Source: Catellatospora sp. TT07R-123
GTDB lineage: Bacteria; Actinomycetota; Actinomycetes; Mycobacteriales; Micromonosporaceae
NCBI RefSeq assembly: GCF_018327705.1
Contig: NZ_BNEM01000001.1
Location: forward strand, 496,001-560,000
Reading direction: 5' to 3'
Length of the DNA stretch: 64,000 nucleotides
Made by a program: the position numbers and the translations under genes. Within the stretch, counting starts at the first letter, position 1, and each line of letters opens with the position of its first letter. The notes under the pieces are model-generated. The model ran no database searches. It was given only the letters and a program-made list of their open reading frames with translations, and had not been told where the DNA came from. Positions 51,581-59,532 of this stretch are shown here, one piece after another.

Positions 51581-52713
51581 CGCGCCTGCATCCGGCACGC
51601 CTGTCGCGCCTGTTCACCTCCCGGTTGCGCTCACCTCAGCTGACCAGCCGGCTCGGCACGCTGCTCGGCGCCGCCGTCGCGGTGTGCTTCCTGACCGGGT
51701 ACGTCAGCCACGCGATCCAGCATCCGCCCGCCTGGTTCTACTGGCCCTCGCGACCGGTCGGCCTGTACCGCGTCACCCAGGGGCTGCACGTGGCCACCGG
51801 GCTGGCGATCGTGCCCCTGCTGGCGGCGAAGCTGTGGTCGGTCTACCCGAAACTGTTCCGCTGGCCGCCGTTCCGCGACGCCGTCCACGCGATCGAACGG
51901 ATCAGCCTGCTGCTGCTCGTGGCCGCCGCACTGTTCCAGGTCACCACCGGCATCCTCAACATCGCGCTGTGGTACTCCCCCATGAGCTTCTTCTTCACCA
52001 CCGCGCACTACTGGACCGCCTGGATCCTGGTCGGATCGCTGCTGGCGCACATCGGCGTCAAGCTTCCGATCATCCGCCGCGCCCTGTCCGCCCCGGCCCG
52101 GACGGCGCCCGCGGACGGGCTGAGCAGGCGCGGGCTGCTGGCAGCCGTCGGTGCCGCGGTCGCGGCGATCACCGTCGCCACCGTCGGGCAGACCCTGCGG
52201 CCCCTGGCCGGGATCTCGCTGCTCGGCCCCCGAGATCCACGCGTCGGACCGCAGGGGCTGCCCGTCAACAGGTCGGCCGCCGCGGCCGGGGTGACCGCCG
52301 CGGCCACCGATCCGGGCTACCACCTGGAGGTCACCGGACCGCAGGGCACCCTGCGGCTGAGCCTGGCGCAGCTGGCGGCCATGCCGCAGTACACCGCCGC
52401 GCTGCCGATCACCTGCGTCGAGGGGTGGAGCGCGACCGCCGCCTGGACCGGGGTACGCATCCGCGACCTGGTCACCGCGGTCGGGGGCCGCGACGGCGCC
52501 CACGTCCGCGTCACCTCGCTGGAGCAGCACAGCCCCTACCGGATCTCCACCCTGGCCCCGCCACACGCCGCCGACCCGCTCACCCTGCTCGCACTTCAGC
52601 TGCGCGGACAGCCACTCGCCCTCGACCACGGCTATCCATGCCGGCTGATCGCGCCCAACCGGCCCGGCGTGCTGCAGACCAAATGGGTCGCCCGCATCGA
52701 GGTGCTGCCATGA
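51556..52713 (+). CDS. Membrane molybdopterin oxidoreductase with internal Tat motif
   Basis: A 385-residue fusion. Residues about 30-185 form four membrane segments with His residues placed like a b-type cytochrome (VSHAIQH, LHVATGLAI, TTAHYW, LLAHIGV). Then LSRRGLLAAVG (near 190), a twin-arginine motif, precedes a fifth segment. Residues about 250-385 are a sulfite-oxidase-fold Mo domain with the Mo-ligand Cys in TCVEGWS (near 285). This fits membrane proteins inserted jointly by Sec and Tat, putting the Mo domain outside. GGAGGGG precedes ATG 51556, which overlaps the methyltransferase end by 25 bases. The electron donor is unknown. Confidence 0.82.
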   Translation: MVRLPEPLTRLHPARLSRLFTSRLRSPQLTSRLGTLLGAAVAVCFLTGYVSHAIQHPPAWFYWPSRPVGLYRVTQGLHVATGLAIVPLLAAKLWSVYPKLFRWPPFRDAVHAIERISLLLLVAAALFQVTTGILNIALWYSPMSFFFTTAHYWTAWILVGSLLAHIGVKLPIIRRALSAPARTAPADGLSRRGLLAAVGAAVAAITVATVGQTLRPLAGISLLGPRDPRVGPQGLPVNRSAAAAGVTAAATDPGYHLEVTGPQGTLRLSLAQLAAMPQYTAALPITCVEGWSATAAWTGVRIRDLVTAVGGRDGAHVRVTSLEQHSPYRISTLAPPHAADPLTLLALQLRGQPLALDHGYPCRLIAPNRPGVLQTKWVARIEVLP

Positions 52714-53174
52714 CCGCCCGGCCCACCGCGTCACCCGCCACGACGTGGGCCAGGCGCCTGCTCGTCGCCGTCGGCGTGCTCGCCGCGGGCTACGGCCTGA
52801 TCGGCGTCCTCACCGACCCCAGCGTCTCGCTGCCGAACTACGCCCGCTACGCCGCCACCGTCCTGCTCGGTCACGACCTGCTGGTCCTGCCCGCCGCCAT
52901 CGCGGTCGGCGCGGTGCTCACCCGGTGGCTGCCCCGCTGGGCACGGCCCGTGGTGCAGGGCGCGCTGCTGGTCACCGCCGCGCTCACCGTCGTGGCGATA
53001 CCGCTGCTGCTCGGCCACGGCCGCCGACCCGACGACCCGTCCGCGCTGCCCCGCGACTACCACCGCGGCTACCTCGTCTGCCTGGCCGTGATCTGGCTGG
53101 TCACCGCCGCCGTCCTGGCGCTACGTGCCCGCCGGCGCGCCACCGCGACCGACCCTGGAGAGGAAGAACGATGA
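52710..53174 (+). CDS. Small membrane protein of the Mo-oxidoreductase operon
   Basis: A 154-residue protein with four predicted membrane segments (for example RLLVAVGVLAAGYGLIGVL and ALLVTAALTVVAIPLLL) and a short polar loop containing DPSALPRDYHRGY. I do not recognise a family. It is coupled to the Mo oxidoreductase gene by an ATGA overlap and to the MTA phosphorylase gene by another. It could be a membrane partner of the Mo enzyme. Confidence 0.75.
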   Translation: MTARPTASPATTWARRLLVAVGVLAAGYGLIGVLTDPSVSLPNYARYAATVLLGHDLLVLPAAIAVGAVLTRWLPRWARPVVQGALLVTAALTVVAIPLLLGHGRRPDDPSALPRDYHRGYLVCLAVIWLVTAAVLALRARRRATATDPGEEER

Positions 53175-53974
53175 CCCCCACCGCCACCATCGCCGTCATC
53201 GGCGGATCAGGCCTCTACGACCTGCTCGACGACGCCCGCGACGTCCACGTCGACACCCCCTACGGCCCGCCGTCGGACACCGTCACCGTCGCCGAGGTCG
53301 CCGGGCGCAGCGTCGCGTTCCTGCCGCGGCACGGCCGAGACCACCGCCACCCGCCCCACCTCATCCCCTACCGCGCCAACCTGTGGGCGCTGCGCTCACT
53401 GGGCGTACGCCAGATCCTCGCCCCGTGCGCCGTCGGCGGTCTGCGGTCCGACCTCGGACCGGGCACCTTCGTGCTGCCCGACCAGCTGATCGACCGCACC
53501 AGCGGGCGCGAGCACACCTTCGTCGAATCCGGTGCGGTCCACGTCAACTTCGCCGACCCGTACTGCCCCGCCGGCCGTGCCGCCGTCGCCGCCACCGCGG
53601 CGGCCACCGGCGTCGCCCTCGCCCCGGACGGCACCATGGTGGTCATCGACGGGCCGCGGTTCTCCACCCGCGCCGAGTCCCGCTGGTACGCCGCCGCCGG
53701 CGGCACCGTCATCAACATGACCGGCGCCCCCGAAGCCGCCCTCGCCCGCGAACTGGCCCTGTGCTACACCGCCGTCGCGCTGGTCACCGACCACGACGCC
53801 GGTGTCGACGGTGAGCGCGGCGTCACCCAGGAGGAGGTCTTCCGCGTCTTCAAGGACAACATCGAACGCCTGCGCGCCCTGCTCCTCGCCGTGATCGCGG
53901 ACCTTCCCGACGACCGTGCCTGCCCCTGCCCCGCGGCCCTGTACGGCATGCAGCCCGCCTACCGACTGCCCTGA
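53171..53974 (+). CDS. S-methyl-5'-thioadenosine phosphorylase-type enzyme
   Basis: A 267-residue purine nucleoside phosphorylase-fold enzyme: IGGSGLYDLLDD (phosphate loop), LPRHGRDHRHPPHLIPYRAN, GTFVLPDQLIDRT and the substrate loop INMTGAPEAALARELALCY with DHDAG are typical of MTA phosphorylases. It releases adenine from 5'-deoxy-5'-thioadenosine-like nucleosides, giving a 5-modified ribose-1-phosphate. In this operon it might serve methionine salvage or act on a modified nucleoside made by the pathway. AGGAAG precedes ATG 53171, which overlaps the upstream stop. Confidence 0.88.
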   Translation: MTPTATIAVIGGSGLYDLLDDARDVHVDTPYGPPSDTVTVAEVAGRSVAFLPRHGRDHRHPPHLIPYRANLWALRSLGVRQILAPCAVGGLRSDLGPGTFVLPDQLIDRTSGREHTFVESGAVHVNFADPYCPAGRAAVAATAAATGVALAPDGTMVVIDGPRFSTRAESRWYAAAGGTVINMTGAPEAALARELALCYTAVALVTDHDAGVDGERGVTQEEVFRVFKDNIERLRALLLAVIADLPDDRACPCPAALYGMQPAYRLP

Positions 53975-54079
53975 GCGACGGTGCCGGCCAGGGCGCGCCC
54001 GCCTCGGTGCCGTTCGCCGCGGAGCCCTGACCCCTGCGGCCGCGTCGGTACGGCGTACCGCTGATCTATGGTGTTCGGC

Positions 54080-54685
54080 ATGTTCGTGAAGGTGTGCGGG
54101 GTACGGACCGAAGCTGATGTCGCCGCGGTGGTCGCCGCCGGCGCCGACGCGGTCGGGTTCGTGCTGACCGACAGCGTCCGCCGGGTCGAGCCCGGCACGG
54201 CCAGGCTCCTGGCGGCCGGGGTCCCCCCGGAGGTGCTCACCGTGGGCGTGGTCCACGGCGTCCCGGCGGCCGAGGCGGCCCGGCTCGGCCTGGCCGCCGG
54301 TGTCCGGGCCGTGCAGCTGCACGGCGGCTATCCGCGCTCGGCGTTCGAGGAGCTGGCCGGGCTGCCCTTCCAGCTGATCCGGGCGACCACGCTCGACGCC
54401 GGCACCGATGTCCGGGTCGGCGCATACGGCGAGGACCTGCTCCTGCTGGACTCGCCGGTCGCGGGCTCCGGCGAGCGCTGGGACCTGTCACTGCTCGGCG
54501 CGGCCCCGCCCGAGGGGAAGTGGCTGCTCGCCGGCGGCCTGCGGCCGGACAACGTCGCCGAGGCGGTCGGCGCGGTCCGGCCGTGGGGGGTGGACGTGTC
54601 CAGCGGTGTCGAGTCGTCCCGCGGGGTGAAGGACCACGACCTGATCCATCGGTTCGTCGCGGCCGCCCGCACAGCCGCCGCGTAG
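54080..54685 (+). CDS. trpF: Phosphoribosylanthranilate isomerase
   Basis: A 201-residue TIM-barrel enzyme of tryptophan synthesis. The catalytic Cys is in FVKVCGVR (residue 6) and the catalytic Asp in LLLLDSPVAG (near 118); phosphate-binding LAGGLRPDNV and VDVSSGVESSRGVKD are near the end. It catalyses the Amadori rearrangement of phosphoribosylanthranilate. ATG 54080 is chosen because TATGGT (54067-54072) lies 7 bases before it (leaderless); an upstream in-frame ATG at 54068 overlaps that box. No other trp gene is nearby, and most actinobacteria use PriA for this step. Confidence 0.85.
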   Translation: MFVKVCGVRTEADVAAVVAAGADAVGFVLTDSVRRVEPGTARLLAAGVPPEVLTVGVVHGVPAAEAARLGLAAGVRAVQLHGGYPRSAFEELAGLPFQLIRATTLDAGTDVRVGAYGEDLLLLDSPVAGSGERWDLSLLGAAPPEGKWLLAGGLRPDNVAEAVGAVRPWGVDVSSGVESSRGVKDHDLIHRFVAAARTAAA

Positions 54686-54719
54686 ATCTCACAAAGCCCG
54701 GCGACCCGGGATCACATCA

Positions 54720-54760
54720 GGCGTGTGCCGATCGCGTCGCGGCGGTCACGCGCACACGCC
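54720..54760. terminator. Hairpin between trpF and the lipoprotein operon
   Basis: GGCGTGTGC (54720-54728) pairs with GCACACGCC (54752-54760), a perfect 9-bp stem with a GC-rich 23-base loop, 34 bases after the trpF stop. Confidence 0.5.
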
Positions 54761-54851
54761 GGCCACGGCGATAGGTGCTGGCACCGATGCGTACAGCCGT
54801 GGCCGCTGCCAGCATTTACCGCGCTGAGCACGATGTGATCAAGGAGCGCGG

Positions 54852-55430
54852 ATGAAGAAGACGACGGTGGTCGCGGTGCTGGCCGGGGTGTTGGCGGCGT
54901 CGGCGGCCTGCGGTCCGGACGACACCGACGGCAGCCTGCCGGGGACCGGGAACGGCTCGGTCAAGAAGGCCTTCGTGACGGTGACCTACGACATCAGCGG
55001 CGGCACGACCTTGAAGGGCACGACCGAGGCGGCCGCGTTCGTCGAGGGCGAGATCCTGCTGCACTCATGCGCCAGGTACGCCGAGGGCGGCAGCAAGAAC
55101 GGCGTCGGCATCTTCAGCATGCCGTACATGGAGAAGTCGAAGATCGAGGGCAAGACGGTCCACCTCCAGGCCAACGTCTCGCCGTACCACGGTCCGGGCA
55201 CCTATGAGGGCAACAAGCCCCTGGTCGGGGTCATGGGCAGCGAGCCGGGTCTGTTCATCGACGGCGAGGGCTACTCCGTGGGCTTCGAGAAGGAGGGGGC
55301 GACCAGCACGTTCACGGTGAACAAGGACGGCAGCGGCTCGTGGCGGTTCACCCGCATGCTGCCCAACAGCTACGCCCTCAAGCCCATCAACGGCACCATC
55401 ACCTGGACCTGCGGCGAGCGGGACCTGTGA
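54852..55430 (+). CDS. Lipoprotein, first gene of an uncharacterised envelope operon
   Basis: A 192-residue lipoprotein: MKKTTVVAVLAGVLAASAAC with lipobox ASAAC (Cys20). The mature part is a single beta-rich domain with two further Cys (LLHSCARY, WTCGERDL) likely to form a disulfide. I do not recognise the family. AAGGAG lies 7 bases before the ATG. Its stop overlaps the next gene (GTGA), the first of five such joints. Confidence 0.75.
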   Translation: MKKTTVVAVLAGVLAASAACGPDDTDGSLPGTGNGSVKKAFVTVTYDISGGTTLKGTTEAAAFVEGEILLHSCARYAEGGSKNGVGIFSMPYMEKSKIEGKTVHLQANVSPYHGPGTYEGNKPLVGVMGSEPGLFIDGEGYSVGFEKEGATSTFTVNKDGSGSWRFTRMLPNSYALKPINGTITWTCGERDL

Positions 55431-55822
55431 GCGGCCGCGGACGCCGCACCGGGGCGTACGCGATGGTGCTGCTCGGTCTGCTGCTGCTCGGGTTCGGCCT
55501 GTTCCAGCTGCGGACCCTGGCGTGGGGGCCCGCCACCGGCACGGTCGGCGCGTGCCACACGCTGGCGCATCGGGACAAGAGCACCAGCCGGACGTGGTAC
55601 ACGAACTCCTGCGACGTCACCTGGACCGACAGCGCCGGACAGCAGCACACGGACACGTCCGTCCCGTTCGGACGCGACGACGTGCATCCCGGCAACCCGG
55701 TCCAGCTCGTGGTCAGCGGCGACAGCGCCGCGCCGGCCGGGCAGAGCACGACCTACGTCCTGTACGCCGGGGGCGGTCTGCTCCTGCTGCTGCTGGGCGT
55801 CTTCACCCGGCTGAAGCGGTAG
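55427..55822 (+). CDS. DUF3592-like small membrane protein
   Basis: A 131-residue protein with one membrane segment at each end (YAMVLLGLLLLGFGLF; YVLYAGGGLLLLLLGVF) and an extracytoplasmic beta domain between them containing two Cys (GACHTL, NSCDVTW). The VTWTDSAGQQHTDTSVPFG pattern resembles DUF3592. The function is unknown. The GTG at 55427 overlaps the upstream lipoprotein stop by four bases; 8 bases separate it from the next gene. Confidence 0.7.
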   Translation: MSGRGRRTGAYAMVLLGLLLLGFGLFQLRTLAWGPATGTVGACHTLAHRDKSTSRTWYTNSCDVTWTDSAGQQHTDTSVPFGRDDVHPGNPVQLVVSGDSAAPAGQSTTYVLYAGGGLLLLLLGVFTRLKR

Positions 55823-55830
55823 GAGCAGCG

Positions 55831-56097
55831 ATGCGCAGCCTCCCGGCCGTACTCTGCGCCGCACTGATCGCACTCGGCGGGTGCGACGGCGACGCCGACA
55901 GGTCCGCACCGCCACCGTCCGCCCCGCCGCCGGCGGCGAGCGCGGCACCGTCCGGTCCCCCGCCGGTCTGCCCGACTGACGGCCCCACGCCGGCGAAACC
56001 CGGCAGCCGCGATCCGTTCGGTGCGCTCGGCGCCCGCCAGGAGCCCGGCCCGGCCATGACCCCGTCCCGATACCGGCGTCACCGGTCAGCCGGATGA
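55831..56097 (+). CDS. Small proline-rich lipoprotein
   Basis: An 88-residue protein with a lipoprotein signal (MRSLPAVLCAALIALGGC, lipobox LGGC, Cys18) and a low-complexity Pro/Ala/Ser tail containing one further Cys (PPVCPTDG). GGAG lies 6 bases before the ATG. The Arg-rich last ten residues look unlike the rest, so a shortened or frameshifted end is possible. The stop overlaps an ATG (ATGA) that opens the next small ORF. Confidence 0.6.
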   Translation: MRSLPAVLCAALIALGGCDGDADRSAPPPSAPPPAASAAPSGPPPVCPTDGPTPAKPGSRDPFGALGARQEPGPAMTPSRYRRHRSAG

Positions 56098-56240
56098 TGC
56101 AACGCCCGCCGAGCCCCGACGAGGGCGCCGCGGCGCTACAGCCGGACGGCAGGGCGTCGGGTGCTCCCCCCGCCCGGGGCCCCGCCGCGGTGATCATCGA
56201 TCCCGCCTGCTCCGCCGAGCCGGCGGAGGAGGCCCCGTGA
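56094..56240 (+). CDS. 48-codon ORF bridging two lipoprotein genes
   Basis: A Pro/Ala-rich ORF starting MMQRPPSPDEGAAALQ and ending AEPAEEAP. Its ATG overlaps the preceding stop by four bases and its stop overlaps the next GTG by four bases, the same joint used throughout this operon. That placement is the main evidence that it is translated. No domain is visible. It could instead be the displaced 3' part of the preceding gene after a frameshift. Confidence 0.4.
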   Translation: MMQRPPSPDEGAAALQPDGRASGAPPARGPAAVIIDPACSAEPAEEAP

Positions 56241-58072
56241 GCGCCCGGTGGAGCGCGGCCGCCCTCGCCGCCGTCCTGGTCCTCGGCGGCTGCTCGTCCG
56301 GCGGCGAGCGACCGGCGGCGGCCGCGAGCGAGGCGGCACCCGCGCTGGTGCTGGCCCCGGGCCAGGTCCGGCACTCGGTCGGCGTCACCTTCCAGTACGG
56401 CTCCTTCCTCGCCACCGTCGGCGACGCGGTGCACGACCCCGCCCGCGCCGAGTACCGCCTGGCGGTACGGCTGCGCAACATCGGCGGGGCCTGGGCCGAC
56501 ACGACGGTCCTGGGCTGGCTGCGCAGCGGCGGGGTCGAGGTGCCCATGACCACGAGCGGTTCGCCGCGGATACCTCCGCGGGCGGTCGCCGACCTCACCT
56601 ACGTCGCGGTGGCCACCCCGACCGACCCGACCGCCGGAGGTGTCGTGCTGTTCGGCGGCGAGCAGCGGGAACGGGCGGTCGTCGCGCTGGACGGTGCGAA
56701 GTCGACGGTGTTCACGCCGACCGCCCAGGCCCTGGACGTGTGGCTGCGCAACGGCAAGTACACGGTGCACGTGACCCGGGCGCGGGTCTACGCGGGTTCC
56801 ATCGGCGTGCTGAACCAGCAGGCCGACCCGGGGCGGCGGATCCTGCGGCTGGACTTCGACGCGTACGCCCACCGGTTCGACCCGGTGAACGGGTTCTTCC
56901 CGCAGGAGCACCTGACGCTGGTCCCGCCCGGCGCGGACGCGCCGGTCAGCGCCCTCGACCAGAGCCCCGGGGTCATCCCGCGCAGCTGGACCGTGTTCGG
57001 CGGCAACTGGATCGACTTCCCGGTGCCCGCGGACTACGCCGGGACGTACCGGCTGCGGCTGTCGAGCGTGTCGTCGACGGGGTTCTCCACCTTCCACCCG
57101 GAGAAGATCGTGTATGCCGAGGCGGCGGTGCCGGTCGGCGCCGGTGCGCCGATCGAGGACCCCGGGCCGGCTCTGGCGCCGCCGGTGCCGGTGCTCGCCG
57201 CCGGCCCGTCGGCCGCCCCGGCCGCCGCCGTCGACGTGAACCTGGCGGTCGGTGGCGTCAACGTCGCCGGGTTCGAGTTCACCCCCCAGCGGTTGCGCTT
57301 CGACCCGGTCGCGCAGTCGGCCACCGTCGACGGCCAGGTCCGCTACCTGACCGGCGACGACGCCGACCCGACCAGCCCGCTGTACGTGCCGCCGCAGTTC
57401 TCGTTCAACGCGGCACTGGTGGACGGCGGCCGGTACCACCAGGGCGCGATCGTCGGTCCGACGTCCGTGGCGGCGGCCGGGACGACCGCGGTGACGCTGC
57501 GTTTCGACGGGGTCGACCGGCTGGACCCGGCCGGCACGGCGCTGCTGGTCGGCCCGTCCAACAGTGTCGCGTCGAGCCTGCCGCTGGGCAGCGCCTCCAC
57601 CGTGCCCGCCTACCCGTCAGCGGTGACCGAAGGGCCCGTCGTCGCGCCGCCCGTCGTGTCCGGTGACTGGTCGGTGCAGGTCACGTCCTACCGGTTGGGC
57701 ATGCTCACCGGGACGCCGGCGGCGGGGCCGGGCACCCGGCAGCTGGAGTTGCGGTTGACGGTGAGCTGCGCGCCCGGGGCCCGGTCGCGCGCGCTCGGGC
57801 TGGTGTTCCGTCCGGCCGGGATGGTGTTCCTGCTGGCCGAGGGCGGCTATCTGACGCAGGCGGTCGCCGACGGCGGCATCGGCGACTTCCAGCCCGGACA
57901 GACGCAGCAGCTCAGCGTGCTGTTCTCGGTGCCCGACTCGTACACACCGGGTCGGCTCGGCCTCACCGTCCGCGGCGTCGACGAGATCGCCGACCTGTTC
58001 ACCGACAAGTTCGCCGAGACGACCGCCGGGATCGACCTGGGGACCGCCGCCACCGGAGAGGCACTGCGATGA
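56237..58072 (+). CDS. Large lipoprotein of the envelope operon
   Basis: A 611-residue lipoprotein (lipobox LGGC, Cys19, then SSGGERPA). The mature protein appears to hold three beta-sandwich-like segments (about 45-290, 320-450, 475-605) recalling DUF4352-type domains: GVTFQYGSFLATVGDAV-like openings and repeated YRLAVRLRN/LELRLTVSC strands. No catalytic motif is seen. The GTG at 56237 overlaps the 48-codon ORF, and the stop overlaps the next lipoprotein gene (ATGA). Confidence 0.75.
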   Translation: MSARWSAAALAAVLVLGGCSSGGERPAAAASEAAPALVLAPGQVRHSVGVTFQYGSFLATVGDAVHDPARAEYRLAVRLRNIGGAWADTTVLGWLRSGGVEVPMTTSGSPRIPPRAVADLTYVAVATPTDPTAGGVVLFGGEQRERAVVALDGAKSTVFTPTAQALDVWLRNGKYTVHVTRARVYAGSIGVLNQQADPGRRILRLDFDAYAHRFDPVNGFFPQEHLTLVPPGADAPVSALDQSPGVIPRSWTVFGGNWIDFPVPADYAGTYRLRLSSVSSTGFSTFHPEKIVYAEAAVPVGAGAPIEDPGPALAPPVPVLAAGPSAAPAAAVDVNLAVGGVNVAGFEFTPQRLRFDPVAQSATVDGQVRYLTGDDADPTSPLYVPPQFSFNAALVDGGRYHQGAIVGPTSVAAAGTTAVTLRFDGVDRLDPAGTALLVGPSNSVASSLPLGSASTVPAYPSAVTEGPVVAPPVVSGDWSVQVTSYRLGMLTGTPAAGPGTRQLELRLTVSCAPGARSRALGLVFRPAGMVFLLAEGGYLTQAVADGGIGDFQPGQTQQLSVLFSVPDSYTPGRLGLTVRGVDEIADLFTDKFAETTAGIDLGTAATGEALR

Positions 58073-59472
58073 AGACCCGGACACTGTTGACGGTGCTGCT
58101 CACGGCCGCCGCGTTCGGCCTGGTGGGCTGCGGGCCCGACGAGCTGTCGGCGGCTGAGGCGCAGGCCCGTTACGGCATGGCGCCGCAGCCGGACTCCTCG
58201 GTGACGTTGCAGCCCGACGTGGTGCTCATCGGCGGCGGCCCGACCGCGATCCGGGCGATGGACCCGGCGGCGATGACGTTCACGATGGACGGCGACGCCG
58301 ACGGCGTGGACGAGCTGGCACCCGGGAAGGTGATGTTCGCCAGCGCGGTCGCGGTCGGGCGGGTGGTACGCACCGAGAAGGCGGACGGGGACGTCGTCGT
58401 CACCGTCGCCCCGGTCGACCTGACCGACGTGGTCCGCGACGGCCGGATCGCCGCGGACGAGCCGCTGTCGTTCGACCAGGCGACTGTCGCCGACGCGGGC
58501 ACGGTGCCGGGCGGCCACCTGTTCCGCGACATGAACTCCAGCGTCGAGGCGACCCCGGCGCCCACACCCGCCAGCGGGACGACCTCGCCGCACATGAGAT
58601 ACGTCCCGAACGCGCGCGCCGCCGGCCTGCTCGGCTCGGCCGAGTACGGCCCGACGCTGCCGGGCGACTGGACGTACTCGGTGGTCAACGAGGGCAACCG
58701 GCTGGGCTTCCGGGCGACGCTCGACCAGCGCGAAACGAAGATCATCAGCGAGTTCCACGTCACCTACGCCGAGCCGAGGTTCCGCGCCGACATCAGCATC
58801 CGCGACGGTGCGATCGAGGTCGCCCGCAACCCGAAGGTCCTGGTGGAGGGCATCCGCTCGGTCGGCGTGAAGCTCGACGGCGGCAGCGGCAGGGGCCTGG
58901 CCGGCAACGTCGGCTACCGCGTGGACCTGCCGATCCAGCTGGTCAGCCGGCAGCTGCTCGTGTACGGCATCCCGATGACCCTGAAGGTCGGTTTCAAGCT
59001 GTACCTGGAGACCGCCTTCAGCGCGCGCAACTCGACCCTGAACGCGGAGGGCGAGTGGTCGCTCGACGGGGCGATCGGAGGCGACACCGCGCCCGTGCTC
59101 GGCACCCTGCAGAGCATCACCAACTCCATCGGCGGGGCGTCGCTGGGCATCAACGGGGTCGTCTGGGGCGCGGCGATGACGGTGAAGCTGGGCTTCGGCC
59201 TGCTCGCCCTGCAGGCCGGGCCCTACGGCAAGCTCATCCTCACCATCGGCATCACCCGCGGCTCCGACCTGGGCATCGTGCTGTGCCGCAGCGCCACGCT
59301 CACCGTGACGGCGATCTCGGGGGCCGGGCTCGAAGCCAACGAGGCGGTAAAGGGTGCGCTCGGGAAGCTCTTCGGCCAGGCCCTGAAGCCGTGGGAGCCG
59401 CGGAACCTGACCAGGCACACGATCATCGACAAGACCCGCAACACCCCGCCGCTGGCGATCTGCGGTGGCTGA
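58069..59472 (+). CDS. Lipoprotein, last gene of the envelope operon
   Basis: A 467-residue lipoprotein (MKTRTLLTVLLTAAAFGLVGC, Cys21). The first ~150 mature residues are a beta-rich domain (DVVLIGGGPTAIRAMD, GKVMFASAVAVGRVVR). The C-terminal half has amphipathic and glycine-rich strands (GYRVDLPIQLVSRQLLVYGIPMTLKVGFK; GAAMTVKLGFGLLALQAGPYGKLIL) that could form a lipid-facing barrel or tube. Two C-terminal Cys occur (VLCRSA, AICGG). I recognise no family. A 14-bp terminator stem follows. Confidence 0.75.
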   Translation: MKTRTLLTVLLTAAAFGLVGCGPDELSAAEAQARYGMAPQPDSSVTLQPDVVLIGGGPTAIRAMDPAAMTFTMDGDADGVDELAPGKVMFASAVAVGRVVRTEKADGDVVVTVAPVDLTDVVRDGRIAADEPLSFDQATVADAGTVPGGHLFRDMNSSVEATPAPTPASGTTSPHMRYVPNARAAGLLGSAEYGPTLPGDWTYSVVNEGNRLGFRATLDQRETKIISEFHVTYAEPRFRADISIRDGAIEVARNPKVLVEGIRSVGVKLDGGSGRGLAGNVGYRVDLPIQLVSRQLLVYGIPMTLKVGFKLYLETAFSARNSTLNAEGEWSLDGAIGGDTAPVLGTLQSITNSIGGASLGINGVVWGAAMTVKLGFGLLALQAGPYGKLILTIGITRGSDLGIVLCRSATLTVTAISGAGLEANEAVKGALGKLFGQALKPWEPRNLTRHTIIDKTRNTPPLAICGG

Positions 59473-59476
59473 CCAC

Positions 59477-59512
59477 CCGGTGCGGGCGGCACGTCGGCGC
59501 CGCCCGCACCGG
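59477..59512. terminator. Bidirectional terminator between convergent genes
   Basis: A perfect 14-bp stem (CCGGTGCGGGCGGC and complement) around an 8-base loop lies between the ends of the lipoprotein operon (59472) and the response-regulator gene (59533). Confidence 0.8.
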
Positions 59513-59532
59513 CCCGGGTCAGCCACCGCAGG

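Noticed and set aside
49648-53974. Arsenosugar biosynthesis cluster
   Set aside because: The DUF2064 family name alone suggests it; no arsenite methyltransferase with Cys ligands, no radical SAM enzyme and no ars resistance gene are present, so it is kept only as a hypothesis.
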